Positions 32,041-42,766 of a DNA stretch of 64,000 nucleotides are shown here, in pieces (position 1 is the first letter of the stretch; every line of letters starts with the position of its first letter). Source of the DNA: Acinetobacter lwoffii (GTDB lineage: Bacteria > Pseudomonadota > Gammaproteobacteria > Pseudomonadales > Moraxellaceae). Position numbers and translations under genes: made by a program. Below the pieces are notes generated by a model that had not been told where the DNA came from, did no database searches, and saw only the letters and a program-made list of their open reading frames with translations. The stretch spans positions 1 to 64,000 of the forward strand of contig NZ_JAMXXK010000006.1 in assembly GCF_024129735.1 (NCBI RefSeq), in the 5' to 3' direction.

Positions 32041-32075
32041 CCCCCTCCTTTTTTAAAGGAGGGGTTAGGGGAGGA
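32041..32075 (-). repeat. GC-rich hairpin repeat between dksA and gluQ
   Basis: CCCCTCCTTT (32042-32051) and AAAGGAGGGG (32055-32064) form a 10-bp perfect stem with a 3-base loop, followed by a GGGGAGG block. On the minus strand the 3' arm contains AAGGAGG, ending about 11 bases before the gluQ ATG. So the likely SD lies inside the hairpin. The sequence resembles an interspersed repeat type I recall from other genomes, whose translation reads NPPLTPPLKKEG; no second copy is visible in this window. Confidence 0.6.
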
Positions 32076-32091
32076 TTATTTACAGACATAC

Positions 32092-32619
32092 TTAACCGTT
32101 ATTTTGCTTCTCTTTGATCTCTGCAAGGGTTTTGCAGTCAATACATAAAGTAGCCGTTGGACGTGCTTCTAAACGACGCAAGCCAATCTCGATACCACAA
32201 GTTTCACAGAAACCATAGTCATCATTCTGGATTGCTTCGATCGACTGTTCGATTTTACGAATCAGTTTACGTTCACGGTCACGGGTACGTAACTCAATCG
32301 CAAACTCTTCTTCCTGAGTCGCACGGTCATTCACATCTGGAAGAGCAGTATTTTCGTCTTGCATCGTATTCAGGGTACGATCCACTTCTGACATCAACTC
32401 AGCTTTCCAAGCCAGCAAGATTTGGCGGAAATGCTGAAGCTGACCTTCAGACATGTATTCTTCATTTTTTTTAGGTTGATAAGGTTCAATACCAAATAAG
32501 CTAGCAGTAGAACCACCGTCAGTCGTTTTAGGCTTAGATTTGCGTACGCGCTTTGCAGCTTTCTCTTCTACAACATCAGTTTGATTGTCTAAGACTTGAT
32601 TTTGGTTGTCATTCGCCAT
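32092..32619 (-). CDS. dksA: RNA polymerase-binding factor DksA
   Basis: A 175-residue DksA. A disordered, charged N-terminal extension of about 45 residues precedes the coiled-coil domain. Its tip carries the functional acidic residues (LPDVNDRATQEEEF, with the conserved DxxDxA pattern). The C-terminal zinc finger is CETC...CIDC (about residues 137-161). DksA enters the secondary channel of RNA polymerase and works with ppGpp to adjust rRNA and amino-acid promoters. The transcript continues into gluQ through a hairpin region. The N-terminal extension is longer than in E. coli (151 residues). Confidence 0.95.
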   Translation of the reverse strand: MANDNQNQVLDNQTDVVEEKAAKRVRKSKPKTTDGGSTASLFGIEPYQPKKNEEYMSEGQLQHFRQILLAWKAELMSEVDRTLNTMQDENTALPDVNDRATQEEEFAIELRTRDRERKLIRKIEQSIEAIQNDDYGFCETCGIEIGLRRLEARPTATLCIDCKTLAEIKEKQNNG

Positions 32620-32829
32620 TTAGGGCATTCCTCATCTATGCGTATGATTGCTACGCAAAAAATATGGTGATATGCAGTTTTTTATCCACCCTGTAGAAAG
32701 ATTATCCTCCTATGGGGGCCGTCATCATATAGACTTTTTATGCTTATTGATAGTCTTTGATGTCTGGACTATGCATATCACATTTCCTTTGGTTGCAATA
32801 AAGTAATGCAAAAAAAACAAATTGAAAAG

Positions 32830-33642
32830 TTAATAACCTGAAATTTCGGTATTAATATTTTGCTGGCTCAATGCCACCCGTTCAATATAGGTATCAAACT
32901 CACCATTTTGTTGCAAATGTAATACACGATAACCTGGTGCCGCCTGATCTAGCGCGAAATCTTCACTTTTAGGTTTAAACTGCACACTGGTCGATGGCGT
33001 GGATAAAAAGTAGATGCCATGCCATTCGTTGCAGGAATCCTGATGCACATGACCAAACAGAACCAGCTTGATATTATGATGCCGAGCCAGTACATCTTTT
33101 AAATCTTCAGCATTTTTCAGCCGGTGCTGATCAATCCAGTACGATTTCATCGCAAAAGGATGATGATGGCAAGCGACAATGACATGCTGATGCTTAAATT
33201 CAAGCAATAATTGGTCCAATTGATCGAGTTGAGCTTGTTCCACCCAGCCATCGATCTTGCCTTGAACGGCACTATTTAACAGGATCATGGTCCAGGTGCC
33301 AAAATGAATGGCATGTACCTGATTCGCATGCTGGTGAAAAGGGAACACCCGAGAATCGTCATGGTTACCTGGAATCTGATAATACGGCACGTTTAAAGAC
33401 TGGACAAATGCTAAATAGCGTTGATAAGTCTGCTCGACCGGCACCTGTGCCAGATCACCGGTATGAATCAGTGCATCCATTTGGGGAAAGCGCTGTTGGA
33501 TCTGCTGCATCACCTCGTGAAAACTCTGCTCGGGATTCATCCGGGCAAATTCCAGCTCTTCCCGATCCATCAAATGGGTATCAGAAATCTGGATAATGGT
33601 CCAATCTGGCTGTGTGTTTATGCTTGACTGCTGAAAACTCAT
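32830..33642 (-). CDS. cpdA: 3',5'-cyclic-AMP phosphodiesterase CpdA-like
   Basis: A 270-residue metallophosphoesterase of the CpdA class. The metal-binding blocks are SDTHLM near residue 20, GDLAQ near 63, GNHDD near 94, ACHHH near 157 and GHVHQD near 200. It hydrolyses cAMP and so limits Crp/Vfr-type signalling. The frame extends to 33693, but ATG 33642 has a good SD (AGGGGA, 5-base spacer) and overlaps the nudF stop by 4 bp. The nudF-cpdA pair is also found in E. coli, which supports both calls. Confidence 0.9.
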   Translation of the reverse strand: MSFQQSSINTQPDWTIIQISDTHLMDREELEFARMNPEQSFHEVMQQIQQRFPQMDALIHTGDLAQVPVEQTYQRYLAFVQSLNVPYYQIPGNHDDSRVFPFHQHANQVHAIHFGTWTMILLNSAVQGKIDGWVEQAQLDQLDQLLLEFKHQHVIVACHHHPFAMKSYWIDQHRLKNAEDLKDVLARHHNIKLVLFGHVHQDSCNEWHGIYFLSTPSTSVQFKPKSEDFALDQAAPGYRVLHLQQNGEFDTYIERVALSQQNINTEISGY

Positions 33643-34274
33643 GTCTTTCCCCTTAGACATATTCCTGCAGTATGAATATGTTGTTGCAACCATTGCAAGG
33701 CCATAATGACAGGTGCATTTCTTAAGCGACCATTCGTGAGCAAGGACGGAATATCAGCATAATCCAGAATATGCAGCTGGATATTTTCACCTTCATCCGG
33801 CATGCCAAAAATACCGCCCTGTTCAGGCAATTCGGTCTGCGCCACATATAAATGAAATAATTCGGAACATGCCCCGGCGGACGGATAGAAGCTGAAAATG
33901 TGCTGCAGCTCATCTAGGGTACAGCCTGATTCTTCGAGTGCTTCGCGACGGATGCATGTTTCAGGCGCTTCATCGCCATCCAGAACGCCAGCAATCACTT
34001 CGAGTTGCCAAGGAGAATCGATATCATCCAGTCCACCAATCCGGAACTGTTCAATCAGGCCGAATTTCTGCTGTTGATGGTTGTACATCAGCACACCCGC
34101 TGCTTCTGGCCGGTGAATCAGCTCACGTTGCAAAACAGGGGTTGAGCTTTCCTGATTAAATAAACGGTGTTTCAGGCTGACTTGTTCTACCTGAATAAAT
34201 CCCCGGTACAAGAACTCACGTGCCTCTACGCTAAAGTCTTTTTTATTATAAGAGGCCTGTTTAATAATATTCAT
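33639..34274 (-). CDS. nudF: ADP-ribose pyrophosphatase NudF
   Basis: A 211-residue Nudix hydrolase, close to the 209 residues of E. coli NudF. The Nudix box reads GVLDGDEAPETCIRREALEE, followed by SGC (family GX5EX7REUXEEXGU), near residue 98. The preceding ETLYRGF-like segment appears as REFLYRGF. It splits ADP-ribose to AMP and ribose 5-phosphate. An in-frame ATG at 34307 would add 11 residues, but that codon is buried in a 15-bp hairpin; the ATG at 34274 just after the hairpin fits the family length better. cpdA follows with a 4-bp overlap. Confidence 0.88.
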   Translation of the reverse strand: MNIIKQASYNKKDFSVEAREFLYRGFIQVEQVSLKHRLFNQESSTPVLQRELIHRPEAAGVLMYNHQQQKFGLIEQFRIGGLDDIDSPWQLEVIAGVLDGDEAPETCIRREALEESGCTLDELQHIFSFYPSAGACSELFHLYVAQTELPEQGGIFGMPDEGENIQLHILDYADIPSLLTNGRLRNAPVIMALQWLQQHIHTAGICLRGKT

Positions 34275-34277
34275 ATG

Positions 34278-34325
34278 CTCAGATAGAATGAATTGATTTA
34301 TTTTCATCCTATCTGAGTTTTTTTT
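34278..34325. repeat. 15-bp hairpin at the 5' end of nudF
   Basis: CTCAGATAGAATGAA (34278-34292) and TTCATCCTATCTGAG (34303-34317) pair over 15 positions with one mismatch, followed on the plus strand by eight T. In minus-strand RNA the odd pair is G-U; in plus-strand RNA it is A-C. On the plus strand it reads as an intrinsic terminator, though no plus-strand gene precedes it; on the minus strand it covers the upstream ATG of nudF. Confidence 0.65.
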
Positions 34326-34350
34326 GAAGACAACTGTTTTTTTTACAGTT

Positions 34351-36276
<1,926 letters not shown>

Positions 36277-36344
36277 TCAAGCACGACCAAAAACGTAGGC
36301 AGATTTATCCTGAACAGATAAAGCAAGGGCTGGGTTTTTAGCTG

Positions 36345-36462
36345 GCTTGATTCCTACGCAGGTATTAACCTGATCAGGTTCAACGGTACTCATGCTCAAT
36401 TCCTGATAATGATAAAAGGAATCACATGATCTCAGCGAGGCATTACTCGCGCTCCGTCAAGC
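36345..36462 (-). promoter_or_regulatory. TPP (thiamine pyrophosphate) riboswitch upstream of thiC
   Basis: On the minus strand the leader contains the pyrimidine-sensor block CTGAGAT (near 36428-36434). The hallmark block TGAACCTGATCAGG runs into TTAATACCTGCGTAGGAA (36351-36383). A closing P1 helix forms from GCTTGA and TCAAGC at the two ends. These are the universally conserved THI-element parts. The switch ends about 100 bases before the ATG. I see no strong terminator hairpin with a U run between, so control of translation or a Rho-type mechanism is likelier than intrinsic termination. Confidence 0.93.
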
Positions 36463-36500
36463 GAGGCTAAAGCTTAGCTCAGTTTAGGCAGAATAAACAG

Positions 36501-36539
36501 GTCTAAATCGCTCAACTTTAAGCGAGGATTGATTTAGAC
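36501..36539 (-). repeat. hairpin between the thiC leader and the lipoprotein gene
   Basis: GTCTAAATC and GATTTAGAC form a perfect 9-bp outer stem; an alternative inner stem CGCT / AGCG is also possible. It lies 36 bp after the stop of the lipoprotein gene, and on the minus strand it is followed by a weak T-rich stretch, so it may be that gene's terminator or part of the thiC promoter region. Confidence 0.45.
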
Positions 36540-36574
36540 ATGGTCCTACTGATTGAAGGTGAAACTGATCCCAA

Positions 36575-37606
36575 CTAGATACAGATGGCATCGGTAAAGC
36601 AGTCCTTATCGTATTTTTGTGAGGGCGGACTGATCTGGGCATAGTACAGAATCTGTTCTGCTTCCGAACGGTTTCTATAATCGGCAGGCAAGGTTTGCTG
36701 GCGCTGTTCCGGAGTCATGTCCAGAAATTCCAGAAACAGGCGTGCCTGTGTGGACAGCGTTGATTTCTGGCCACTCGACAGCCCGATAATGGTTTCCAGA
36801 TGACTGGTATCGACCGCATAACGATCACGATAATCTTCAGACACCGGTGATTGCTCGGTACCTCTAAACAGAAAATAGGTATATTGCTTCAGCAGATATT
36901 CGGCATCGCGGTTATAACTGCTATTCGGATAAGTCTTGAGATAGTCTTCCCAAAGCAGGCTGCGGGCTGCAATATCAGCGGCTTCAATCTGCAGGCGTTT
37001 TTCCACCAGCACCGGTTCCATATTCTGTTCCGCCAGATTTTCAATAAAGGCTTTTTCAGCGGCCGGTAAATAAGGGGCAAAAATACGCGCCAGATATTCC
37101 GGACTGCGGCGATAATGTAAAGTGCCATCCCCCAGATCCAGCAGTTCTACATAAGCCTGCCCCTTGTGTTTTAACAGATACTGGTCACGTGAGGTGAGCT
37201 GTTGAAAATGCGCATGCTGAATGGTCGGATGCTGGGCCATTTCCAGTGCATACTGCTCAAAGGCGCGTTGCTGGAACTCGGTGCGATCCACCTTTAAAAA
37301 GCGCTGATACATTTCGGTAGAGCGCTGCATCAGGTGCTTCTGCTCCGCCAAGTCCATCAACGGCAGGCATACTTTAAGATCCTGATTAATCTGCTCCAGC
37401 GCAAACGTCGTGCGCTGGTCATTAATCTGGGACATATTTTTTTCAATATTCTGGCACATGAGGCTAAAGTCATTGACTGGACTTTGCGTTTGCTTTGCCT
37501 CAGTCTGTTCGACCTGGATCTGTGGATCTGAAGGCTGTTGGCAGCCCCCAAGAAGCAGCACGCTACCAGCAATCAAACAGGCTTTGAATATCGACGGGAA
37601 TGGCAT
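36575..37606 (-). CDS. lipoprotein of unknown function
   Basis: A 343-residue secreted protein with a classical lipoprotein signal: hydrophobic segment then lipobox LLGGC with the Cys near residue 22, followed by a Gln-rich linker. The rest is mixed helical, rich in Gln, Leu, Glu and Tyr, without a family I recognise; two Cys near the end (CFTDAIC) could form a disulfide. Start is ATG 37606 or a GTG two codons earlier. It lies between thiC and a tolC-like gene, both in separate transcription units, so context gives no role. The +2 residue is Gln, which in enteric rules predicts outer-membrane sorting. Confidence 0.75.
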   Translation of the reverse strand: MPFPSIFKACLIAGSVLLLGGCQQPSDPQIQVEQTEAKQTQSPVNDFSLMCQNIEKNMSQINDQRTTFALEQINQDLKVCLPLMDLAEQKHLMQRSTEMYQRFLKVDRTEFQQRAFEQYALEMAQHPTIQHAHFQQLTSRDQYLLKHKGQAYVELLDLGDGTLHYRRSPEYLARIFAPYLPAAEKAFIENLAEQNMEPVLVEKRLQIEAADIAARSLLWEDYLKTYPNSSYNRDAEYLLKQYTYFLFRGTEQSPVSEDYRDRYAVDTSHLETIIGLSSGQKSTLSTQARLFLEFLDMTPEQRQQTLPADYRNRSEAEQILYYAQISPPSQKYDKDCFTDAICI

Positions 37607-37897
37607 TAACACTATGCTTCAGGACTCTGTATATAGGTGAATTCAGAAAATAACGGCCTTACTGGGAGGTATATTGTATAGATCAAATTAAAATACTATG
37701 TTTAGTATTGTGAATTGCTTTGTTACATTGCAGACAGAGATCTTGAAAATTGAATTAATCGTGAATAAAACGCGATAGTTATATTAAAAAGTTAATAAAA
37801 ATCATACGTAAAAATTCAAGAGATCTCTTTAGTATGGCTTAGCTTAAAGCGCCAGCATTTTTTGATCTGAATGGATGTTAGGGATGAACACTATAAA

Positions 37898-39256
37898 ATG
37901 AAACTAAAACTCAGTGTCATGGCGGGGATATTGGCAAGTAGTCCGGCAGTTTTTGCACTGGATTTGCAAGAAGCCTATGCGCGCGCCCAGCAAAATGACC
38001 CGAACTGGCAGGCGAATGTGTTGCAGTATCAGGCCGATCAGCTCAATCTGGGGATTGCCAGCGGCAATTTGCTGCCGACCGTGTCCCTTTCAGGCAATGT
38101 CACCCGTAAAAACCAGTCCGTCAATAACTCGCAGTCTGCAGGTTTGCCACCTGGGTTTGGTGAGTTGCAAAGTTCCAGTACCACCAGCCGGCAGGTGGCT
38201 TTAACCGCCCGCCAGCCTTTATTTCGCTGGGATGCCTGGCAAGGTTATAAGCAGGTCAAGACCTCGGTCGAACTCAGTGAAGTCAATCTGCGTCTGCAAA
38301 AACAGCAGCATATTTTACAGGTGGCGGAAGCCTATTTTAATGTCTTGCGTCAGCAGTCCTTGACTACGGCTTATTTACAGGAAGAGCAGGCACTGTCTGA
38401 GCAGTTACGGATGATGAATGCCAAACTGAAAGAAGGTCTGATAGCGCGCAGTGAGGTCAGTGAAGCCAATGCCCAGTATCAAAGTGCCCAAGCCAACCGG
38501 ATTTCGACTCAAGTTCAGTTGGTACTGGCCCAAGAACAACTGGCACAGTTAATCGGCCCTTATCAGGAAAATCTGGCCGTATTACGCAACGATTTCCAGT
38601 TTCAGAAACCGGTTCCAAGTGCTATGCAGTCCTGGACCGAATTGGCACAAAACCAGAATCTGAATATTCTGCAAGCGCGTCTGCAAAAGCGCTATTCTGA
38701 AGATGCCAAACGGGTCGAACAGGCTGCACTCTATCCGCAGGTCGAAGCGGTCGGAACTTATGGCTATTTAAAACAAAGTCCGGCCACGAGCCTGTCCAGC
38801 AATGGAGCTTTTGACCAGATTGGGGTGGAAGTGAACTGGAATGTATTTAGTGGTGGACGCACGCAAAAAAGTATCCGTCAGGCCGGCGTTAATGTGCAAA
38901 AAAGTGAAGCGCAACTGGATGCAGCCATCCGTAAAGCCAATACCGATGTGAAACAGTCATTTATGCAGGTAGAAACCGATCAGGCCAAACTGAATGCACG
39001 TAAAGCCGCGATGGACTCTTCGGAAATTGTCTCACAAGCGTCCAGAGCCCAATATCAGGAAGGCTTAAAAACCATGGTCGATGTGTTGCTGGCACAGCGT
39101 AATGCCTTTTCCGCCAAGACCGATTATTTAAATGCCAAATATGATTATCTTCTACATGTGCTGCAATTGCAGGCTTCGGTTGGGCAGTTAACCGAAAAGG
39201 AACTGGCAGAGCTGAATGCCTGGCTGATTGAATATGATTCGCCTCAGCCTCTATGA
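37898..39256 (+). CDS. tolC: TolC-family outer membrane channel
   Basis: A 452-residue outer membrane efflux protein. The signal peptide ends near residue 20 (VFA-LDL). Two TolC repeats follow, with long coiled-coil helices (about 120-215 and 325-415) and the strand regions QVALTARQPLFRWDAW and IGVEVNWNVFSGGRT. It forms the trimeric exit duct for tripartite efflux pumps or type I secretion. The open frame reaches upstream to 37871; ATG 37898 gives a clean signal peptide. No inner-membrane pump genes are adjacent; an ABC exporter lies 0.9 kb on, beyond phoU and on the other strand. The symbol follows the family, not proven orthology. Confidence 0.88.
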   Translation: MKLKLSVMAGILASSPAVFALDLQEAYARAQQNDPNWQANVLQYQADQLNLGIASGNLLPTVSLSGNVTRKNQSVNNSQSAGLPPGFGELQSSSTTSRQVALTARQPLFRWDAWQGYKQVKTSVELSEVNLRLQKQQHILQVAEAYFNVLRQQSLTTAYLQEEQALSEQLRMMNAKLKEGLIARSEVSEANAQYQSAQANRISTQVQLVLAQEQLAQLIGPYQENLAVLRNDFQFQKPVPSAMQSWTELAQNQNLNILQARLQKRYSEDAKRVEQAALYPQVEAVGTYGYLKQSPATSLSSNGAFDQIGVEVNWNVFSGGRTQKSIRQAGVNVQKSEAQLDAAIRKANTDVKQSFMQVETDQAKLNARKAAMDSSEIVSQASRAQYQEGLKTMVDVLLAQRNAFSAKTDYLNAKYDYLLHVLQLQASVGQLTEKELAELNAWLIEYDSPQPL

Positions 39257-39347
39257 GGCTACTATTGTCATCAAACTTTCATCATAGATATGCTTTAATA
39301 TGATTTATTATTGATCATTGTCCTCTATCGTTCAGGAGTAGCTTTCC

Positions 39348-40067
39348 TTGTGTCCAAATAATCCTGTATTAAGTCATCACATTTCTTCGCAATTTAATGA
39401 AGAACTGCAGGACGTAAATACCAAATTCATGTCGATGGGCGGACTGGTAGAACAGCAGGTAGCTAATGCCATTCATGCCCTATTGGACACAGATGTCTCA
39501 ATGGCAGTAGATGTGCAGTTTCAAGATAATGTCGTCAATCAGATGGAACGAGATATTGATGAAGCGCTGACCCTGATTCTGGCGCGCCGTCATCCTGCCG
39601 CGATTGATTTACGTATGGTGCTTGCCATGTCCAAGGCCAATACCGATCTGGAACGGATCGGCGATGAAGCCTCGAAAATAGGCCGAATTGCACAAAGCTT
39701 ATGTGAAGAGGGCGGCTCACCGCGCGGTTATATGGAAACCCGGCATATTGGCAACCAGGTGCGGGTGATGATTCATGATGCACTGGATGCTTTTGCGCGT
39801 CTGGATGTAGATCAAGCTTTGAAGGTCATGTTGGCAGATGCGGATATTGACCGTGAGTATCAATCAGCCACACGTACGCTTATGACTTATATGATTGAAG
39901 ATCCGCGGCATATCAGTCGTGTCATCAATGTATTATGGGTGCTGCGTTCGCTAGAAAGAATTGGCGATCATGCCCGGAATATTTCGGAACAGGTGATCTA
40001 TATGGTCAAAGGTTTTGATGTGCGTCATACCAGCGTTGAAGAAATTGAACAGAAAGTTCAGCGTTAA
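39348..40067 (+). CDS. phoU: phosphate signalling protein PhoU
   Basis: A 239-residue protein with two PhoU repeats, each a three-helix bundle. The metal-binding acidic pattern recurs as DLERIGDEASKIG in the first and SLERIGDHARNIS in the second. PhoU connects the Pst transporter to PhoR and dampens phosphate uptake. The pst genes and phoBR are not next to it in this window. The start is TTG at 39348 with AGGAG 9 bases upstream. A bidirectional terminator follows. Confidence 0.93.
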   Translation: MCPNNPVLSHHISSQFNEELQDVNTKFMSMGGLVEQQVANAIHALLDTDVSMAVDVQFQDNVVNQMERDIDEALTLILARRHPAAIDLRMVLAMSKANTDLERIGDEASKIGRIAQSLCEEGGSPRGYMETRHIGNQVRVMIHDALDAFARLDVDQALKVMLADADIDREYQSATRTLMTYMIEDPRHISRVINVLWVLRSLERIGDHARNISEQVIYMVKGFDVRHTSVEEIEQKVQR

Positions 40068-40084
40068 ACGTTCCAGACTTAAAT

Positions 40085-40112
40085 AAAAAAACCTCCAGCT
40101 CGGAGGTTTTTT
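40085..40112. terminator. bidirectional terminator between phoU and ABC exporter
   Basis: AAAAAAACCTCC, a 5-base loop, then GGAGGTTTTTT, placed between two convergent genes. Confidence 0.9.
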
Positions 40113-40127
40113 ATTGGGATAGAAAAG

Positions 40128-41930
40128 CTAACTATGAGTTTCTTCCTCAGCATCATCTTCAAAAGTTTTGGCAATTTTTTCAATATTCAGGCTTTTGGCC
40201 ATCGCATCAAAGATTTCCTTATATACGCCTTGCTGATGATAAAGCTGATCGTGTTCACCATGTTCAGCAATCGTTCCTTCTTTCATCACATAGGTATAAT
40301 CCGCATCAATAATCTGCGACAGGCTATGCGAAATGATGATCACGGTACGGCCTTGCTTGATCTGGTCCAGACTTTGTTTGATCTGTTCCGTGGCAATTGC
40401 ATCCAGACTCGCCGTCGGTTCATCCAGAAAAATGATCGGTGGATTTTTCAGGAACATCCGTGCCAAGGCAATCCGTTGCTGCTGGCCGCCAGACAGCATC
40501 AAGGCATCGCTGTCATAGCCATCCGGTAACTGTAAAATCTGCTCATGAATCGAGGCTTTTTCTGCCGCCTCAATTACATCTTCCATTGAGGCAGTAGTTT
40601 TGCCGTAACGGATATTGTCAAAGATGGTGCCCTGAAAAATATGGTTTTTTTGTAAGACCAGACCAATATGATCGCGTAGATATTGGGTGTCATAATCTTT
40701 CAGGTCAATGCCATCCAGTTTGATCTGGCCTTGCTGTGGTTCATAAAATTTATCCAGCAAACTGATCAGGGTGGATTTTCCGGCACCCGATAAGCCCACC
40801 AAGGCGGTAATTTTATTGGGACGAATTTCCATATCAATATCTTTCAGGGCATGGTGGCCGTTTGGATAATAAAAATTCACGCCACTCAGTTCAAATTTTC
40901 CTTGGACAATCGGTTTCTGCTGACCGCTTTGTTCAATTTCATCATCTGCTTCCAGAATCTTGAAAAAGCTTTCTGAATAGATCATGGCGTCATTTACTTC
41001 ATCATAAATCCGGTGCAGGGATCGGATTGGGGCAGAGACATTATTAAACAGCAACACATGAAACATGATCATGCCAATACTCATCTGGCCATCCAGCACA
41101 AAGTAGGAGGTTAGAATAATGATGAGTACAATCCCGATCTGTTCCAGAAAAGTTTTCAGGCCATCAAACAGGAAACTGGTCTGGCGGGTTTTCATCTGAT
41201 TGTTGGTCAATTCACGCTGTAATCCCAACTGCTTTTCCGATTCAATCGACTCGCGGTTAAAGGATTTGATCACAGTAATCGAGTTGATGATGCTGAGAAT
41301 GCCCTGACTCTTTTTCTCCCGACCATCGCGAAGACTGCGGCGCCAGCCCCCCAGCTTTTGCGCCTGTTTATAGGTCAACCAGAAATAGATCGGGACAATG
41401 GCAGTTGCAACCAGACCGACATAGACATTGGCATAGTACATCAACCCCAAAGCCACAATAGCACTGGTAAATAACGGTAAAATATCAATGAAAAAGATCT
41501 GTACCAGACGGGTCAGTGAGCCAATACCACGGTCAATCCGGGTCTGTAATTTACCGGCCTGATTATTTTCCTGATTAAAAAATTCCAGACGATATTTTAA
41601 AAACTTTTCAATAATCCCTTGGGCCAGATCCTGAGAGACAAAAATTCGCAGTTTCTCTCCATAGAACTTCTGCCCGAACTGGACAAAGGCATTAATAATT
41701 TCTTTGCCGAGCAAAATTGCCGAAATAGTAATCAGAATATGCCAGCCTTGCTCCAGTCCTTGACCGGCTTCGAGTAGCGAATTGATGCTGTCGACCGCAT
41801 ATTGCAAGGTAATGGCATTGACCTGTGCGGTGAATGAACCGATCAGGGTCAGAATCAGCGTGGCAATCACCAGCAACCGATAAGGCTGAACAAAGGGACG
41901 AAGTTTCTGAAACAGCTGCCATAAGTTCAT
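40128..41930 (-). CDS. MsbA-type ABC exporter (fused permease/ATPase)
   Basis: A 600-residue half-transporter. The N-terminal membrane domain has six helices (about residues 20-310). The ATPase domain has Walker A GLSGAGKST near 376, signature LSGGQQQR near 477, Walker B IIFLDEPTASLD near 500 and the H-loop IISHSL. Such proteins act as homodimers that export lipids, drugs or peptides. The substrate cannot be read from sequence; nothing in the neighbourhood (PhoU, AlkB-like protein) suggests one. The last 25 residues are very acidic. Confidence 0.88.
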   Translation of the reverse strand: MNLWQLFQKLRPFVQPYRLLVIATLILTLIGSFTAQVNAITLQYAVDSINSLLEAGQGLEQGWHILITISAILLGKEIINAFVQFGQKFYGEKLRIFVSQDLAQGIIEKFLKYRLEFFNQENNQAGKLQTRIDRGIGSLTRLVQIFFIDILPLFTSAIVALGLMYYANVYVGLVATAIVPIYFWLTYKQAQKLGGWRRSLRDGREKKSQGILSIINSITVIKSFNRESIESEKQLGLQRELTNNQMKTRQTSFLFDGLKTFLEQIGIVLIIILTSYFVLDGQMSIGMIMFHVLLFNNVSAPIRSLHRIYDEVNDAMIYSESFFKILEADDEIEQSGQQKPIVQGKFELSGVNFYYPNGHHALKDIDMEIRPNKITALVGLSGAGKSTLISLLDKFYEPQQGQIKLDGIDLKDYDTQYLRDHIGLVLQKNHIFQGTIFDNIRYGKTTASMEDVIEAAEKASIHEQILQLPDGYDSDALMLSGGQQQRIALARMFLKNPPIIFLDEPTASLDAIATEQIKQSLDQIKQGRTVIIISHSLSQIIDADYTYVMKEGTIAEHGEHDQLYHQQGVYKEIFDAMAKSLNIEKIAKTFEDDAEEETHS

Positions 41931-42057
41931 AAAAGGATTATTTTTATTGTGAAAGTTGAATTCAGTCTAGGCAGGAATCATGCCAGCCACAAGCATAAAT
42001 GTTGTAGTCATTTGTGAAGAGCAGTTGTAATCCTTTAGGTCGAATGTCAGTATTTTC

Positions 42058-42702
42058 ATGTGGATACTGGATCTGATTGATATGACTTTCGATTTATTTG
42101 CACCCCAGCCGCAAGCGAATGTATTACCTTTTGATGGGGTAGTAGAAGATTATGGCCTGATTTTGGATGAGGGACAAAGCCAGCAGTATCTACAGCATTT
42201 TCTCAGTCAGCTGGCCTGGCAACATGATGAAGTGCATTTATTTGGTAAGCACCATGTCACAGGTCGCCAGGTGGTCTGGTATGGCGATGAACATTATCAG
42301 TATCGTTATTCTGGTACGCTCAAACAAGCTCAGGTATGGACACCCGGATTATTCCGTTTAAAGCAACATATTGAAATTCTGGTCGGTCATCCCTTTAATT
42401 CCTGTCTGGCCAATTTGTATGAAGATGGTTCGCAAGGCTTGGGTTGGCATAGTGATGATGAGCCGGCTTTATATACAGGTACTTCTCGGGAAAATGTCAT
42501 CGCTTCTCTGAGTCTGGGAGCCACCCGCAAAATGAGCTTTAAGCATAAAATTCGCAGTGATAAAGTCGATGTGCTGTTACATAGTGGGCAATTAATTGTG
42601 ATGCGTGGCGCGACACAGCAACACTGGAAGCACAGTATCAGCAAAACCAGCAAAGTTTTAACACCAAGAATTAACCTGACTTTTCGTTATTTTTATCCTT
42701 AA
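42058..42702 (+). CDS. AlkB-like 2-oxoglutarate/Fe(II) dioxygenase
   Basis: A 214-residue AlkB-family protein. The iron ligands are H and D in LGWHSDDEP near residue 132 and His in QHWKHSI near 185. The 2-oxoglutarate-binding arginines are in TPRINLTFR near 201-209. The Asn-x-Tyr hallmark of AlkB (NxY) appears as NLYEDG. These enzymes remove alkyl groups from 1-methyladenine or 3-methylcytosine in DNA or RNA. The layout is closer to the short ALKBH2/3-like bacterial type than to E. coli AlkB. An in-frame ATG at 42082 is an alternative start; neither has a strong SD. Confidence 0.85.
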   Translation: MWILDLIDMTFDLFAPQPQANVLPFDGVVEDYGLILDEGQSQQYLQHFLSQLAWQHDEVHLFGKHHVTGRQVVWYGDEHYQYRYSGTLKQAQVWTPGLFRLKQHIEILVGHPFNSCLANLYEDGSQGLGWHSDDEPALYTGTSRENVIASLSLGATRKMSFKHKIRSDKVDVLLHSGQLIVMRGATQQHWKHSISKTSKVLTPRINLTFRYFYP

Positions 42703-42766
42703 GAAGCATTTTGGAGCATAAAAAAGCACCCTGACGGATGCTGATTTAAAAAATTTTCAAAACAGA

